This document shows positions 63,504 through 64,000 of a DNA stretch of 64,000 bases, one piece after another (positions within the stretch are counted from its first letter, which is position 1; each line of letters opens with the position of its first letter). Under the pieces are notes generated by a model. The model was not told the DNA's origin. It worked only from the letters and a program-made list of their open reading frames with translations, and made no database searches. The position numbers and the translations under genes are program-made. Source of the stretch: Undaria pinnatifida (lineage: Eukaryota; Sar; Phaeophyceae; Laminariales; Alariaceae); NCBI GenBank assembly GCA_012845835.1, contig JABAKD010000007.1, positions 2,515,516 through 2,579,515 on the forward strand, read 5' to 3'.

Positions 63504-64000
63504 CTGGGTGTGAAAAAAGAGGGGCAACCACACAAAGCAACACAGCATGCAAGGGCGACTAGCGCGAAAAAACAACTTCCTTCGCGGCACTACTCGTAGA
63601 GCTGGTAAACTATCTACAATATTCACCCAGCGGCAGGATATCAAGAGGGTCAGCACCAACGCTACCATAACATGTACCTGGCATGATCTTGTAAATATGA
63701 ATACAGTAGCAGGTGTGCCATAACATAAACCTGTATTGCGTCAAAACATGGCGTCTGCGCAAATACCGAGCTGTACAGGATGCCGAAGACAGCACCGCAA
63801 CCTATGGTTTGTGTCCGTGCGTTGCATCAAGAAAGGAGGCTGGCGAGATTGGAAAGGTCAAACTTTCAACAATAAAGCGCGTCTAAGTAAAAGACGAACC
63901 GACTACAAAAACAGTAAACCACTACGACAGAGGCGAACAATGCCATAACTGATACCTCACCATGGCCAGCGTGGAAGATGGTAGTGGAGAGGGCGTCGCA
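63504..64000. other. no supported gene
   Basis: A plus-strand frame at 63748-63948 (CTGCRRQH, KKGGWRDWKG) is basic and unsupported by splice sites. Confidence 0.35.

Overview
The window reads as nuclear DNA of an intron-containing eukaryote, most likely a repeat-rich alga or related protist. There is no bacterial operon structure. Exons end in good GT..AG splice sites, there are SINEs with A-tails, LINE 3' ends, TTAGGG-type telomere-like tracts and very long simple repeats, and a 500-base N run marks an assembly gap. I cannot name the species from the sequence. A brown alga or other stramenopile is a guess from the overall style.

Region by region: 1-54 kb is almost wholly non-genic. It is a mosaic of dispersed repeats that I grouped by comparing stretches of the window with each other. 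These are two SINE-like families (A and S2), fragments of one LINE family that keep only the C-terminal zinc-finger end, hAT-like MITEs whose interior is a GGGTC satellite, a roughly 95-bp TTAACCCC-ended MITE family (Z), other inverted-repeat elements, a dispersed 190-bp repeat (W), further repeat families (X, Y, V), an element carrying a telomere-like core (T), a TRIM-like LTR element, and several tandem arrays. One credible orphan first exon lies at 7.7-8.0 kb; it predicts a membrane anchor with a dileucine signal. A segmental duplication joins 37.5-39.3 kb with 49.5-51.9 kb, and the first copy runs into the N gap.

The 54.4-63.5 kb part is different: GC-richer, with minus-strand exons that join in phase. 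One unrecognised gene has a run of exons from 59.6 down to 54.4 kb, including a Gln/Pro/Arg-rich repeat region. Upstream of it, a smaller gene or exon cluster has been tandemly duplicated (about 59.8-61.9 and 61.9-63.3 kb). The two copies keep the same splice phases, but one has expanded a 58-residue repeat from about one unit to four.

The strongest novelty candidates are the MITE that has become a satellite nursery (GGGTC arrays bounded by hAT-like termini), two separate 2-kb blocks that share a 42-bp period, the tandem gene pair with in-frame repeat expansion, and the short palindrome ATACCAGGTAT, which recurs through the window and appears as an insertion in LINE copies.
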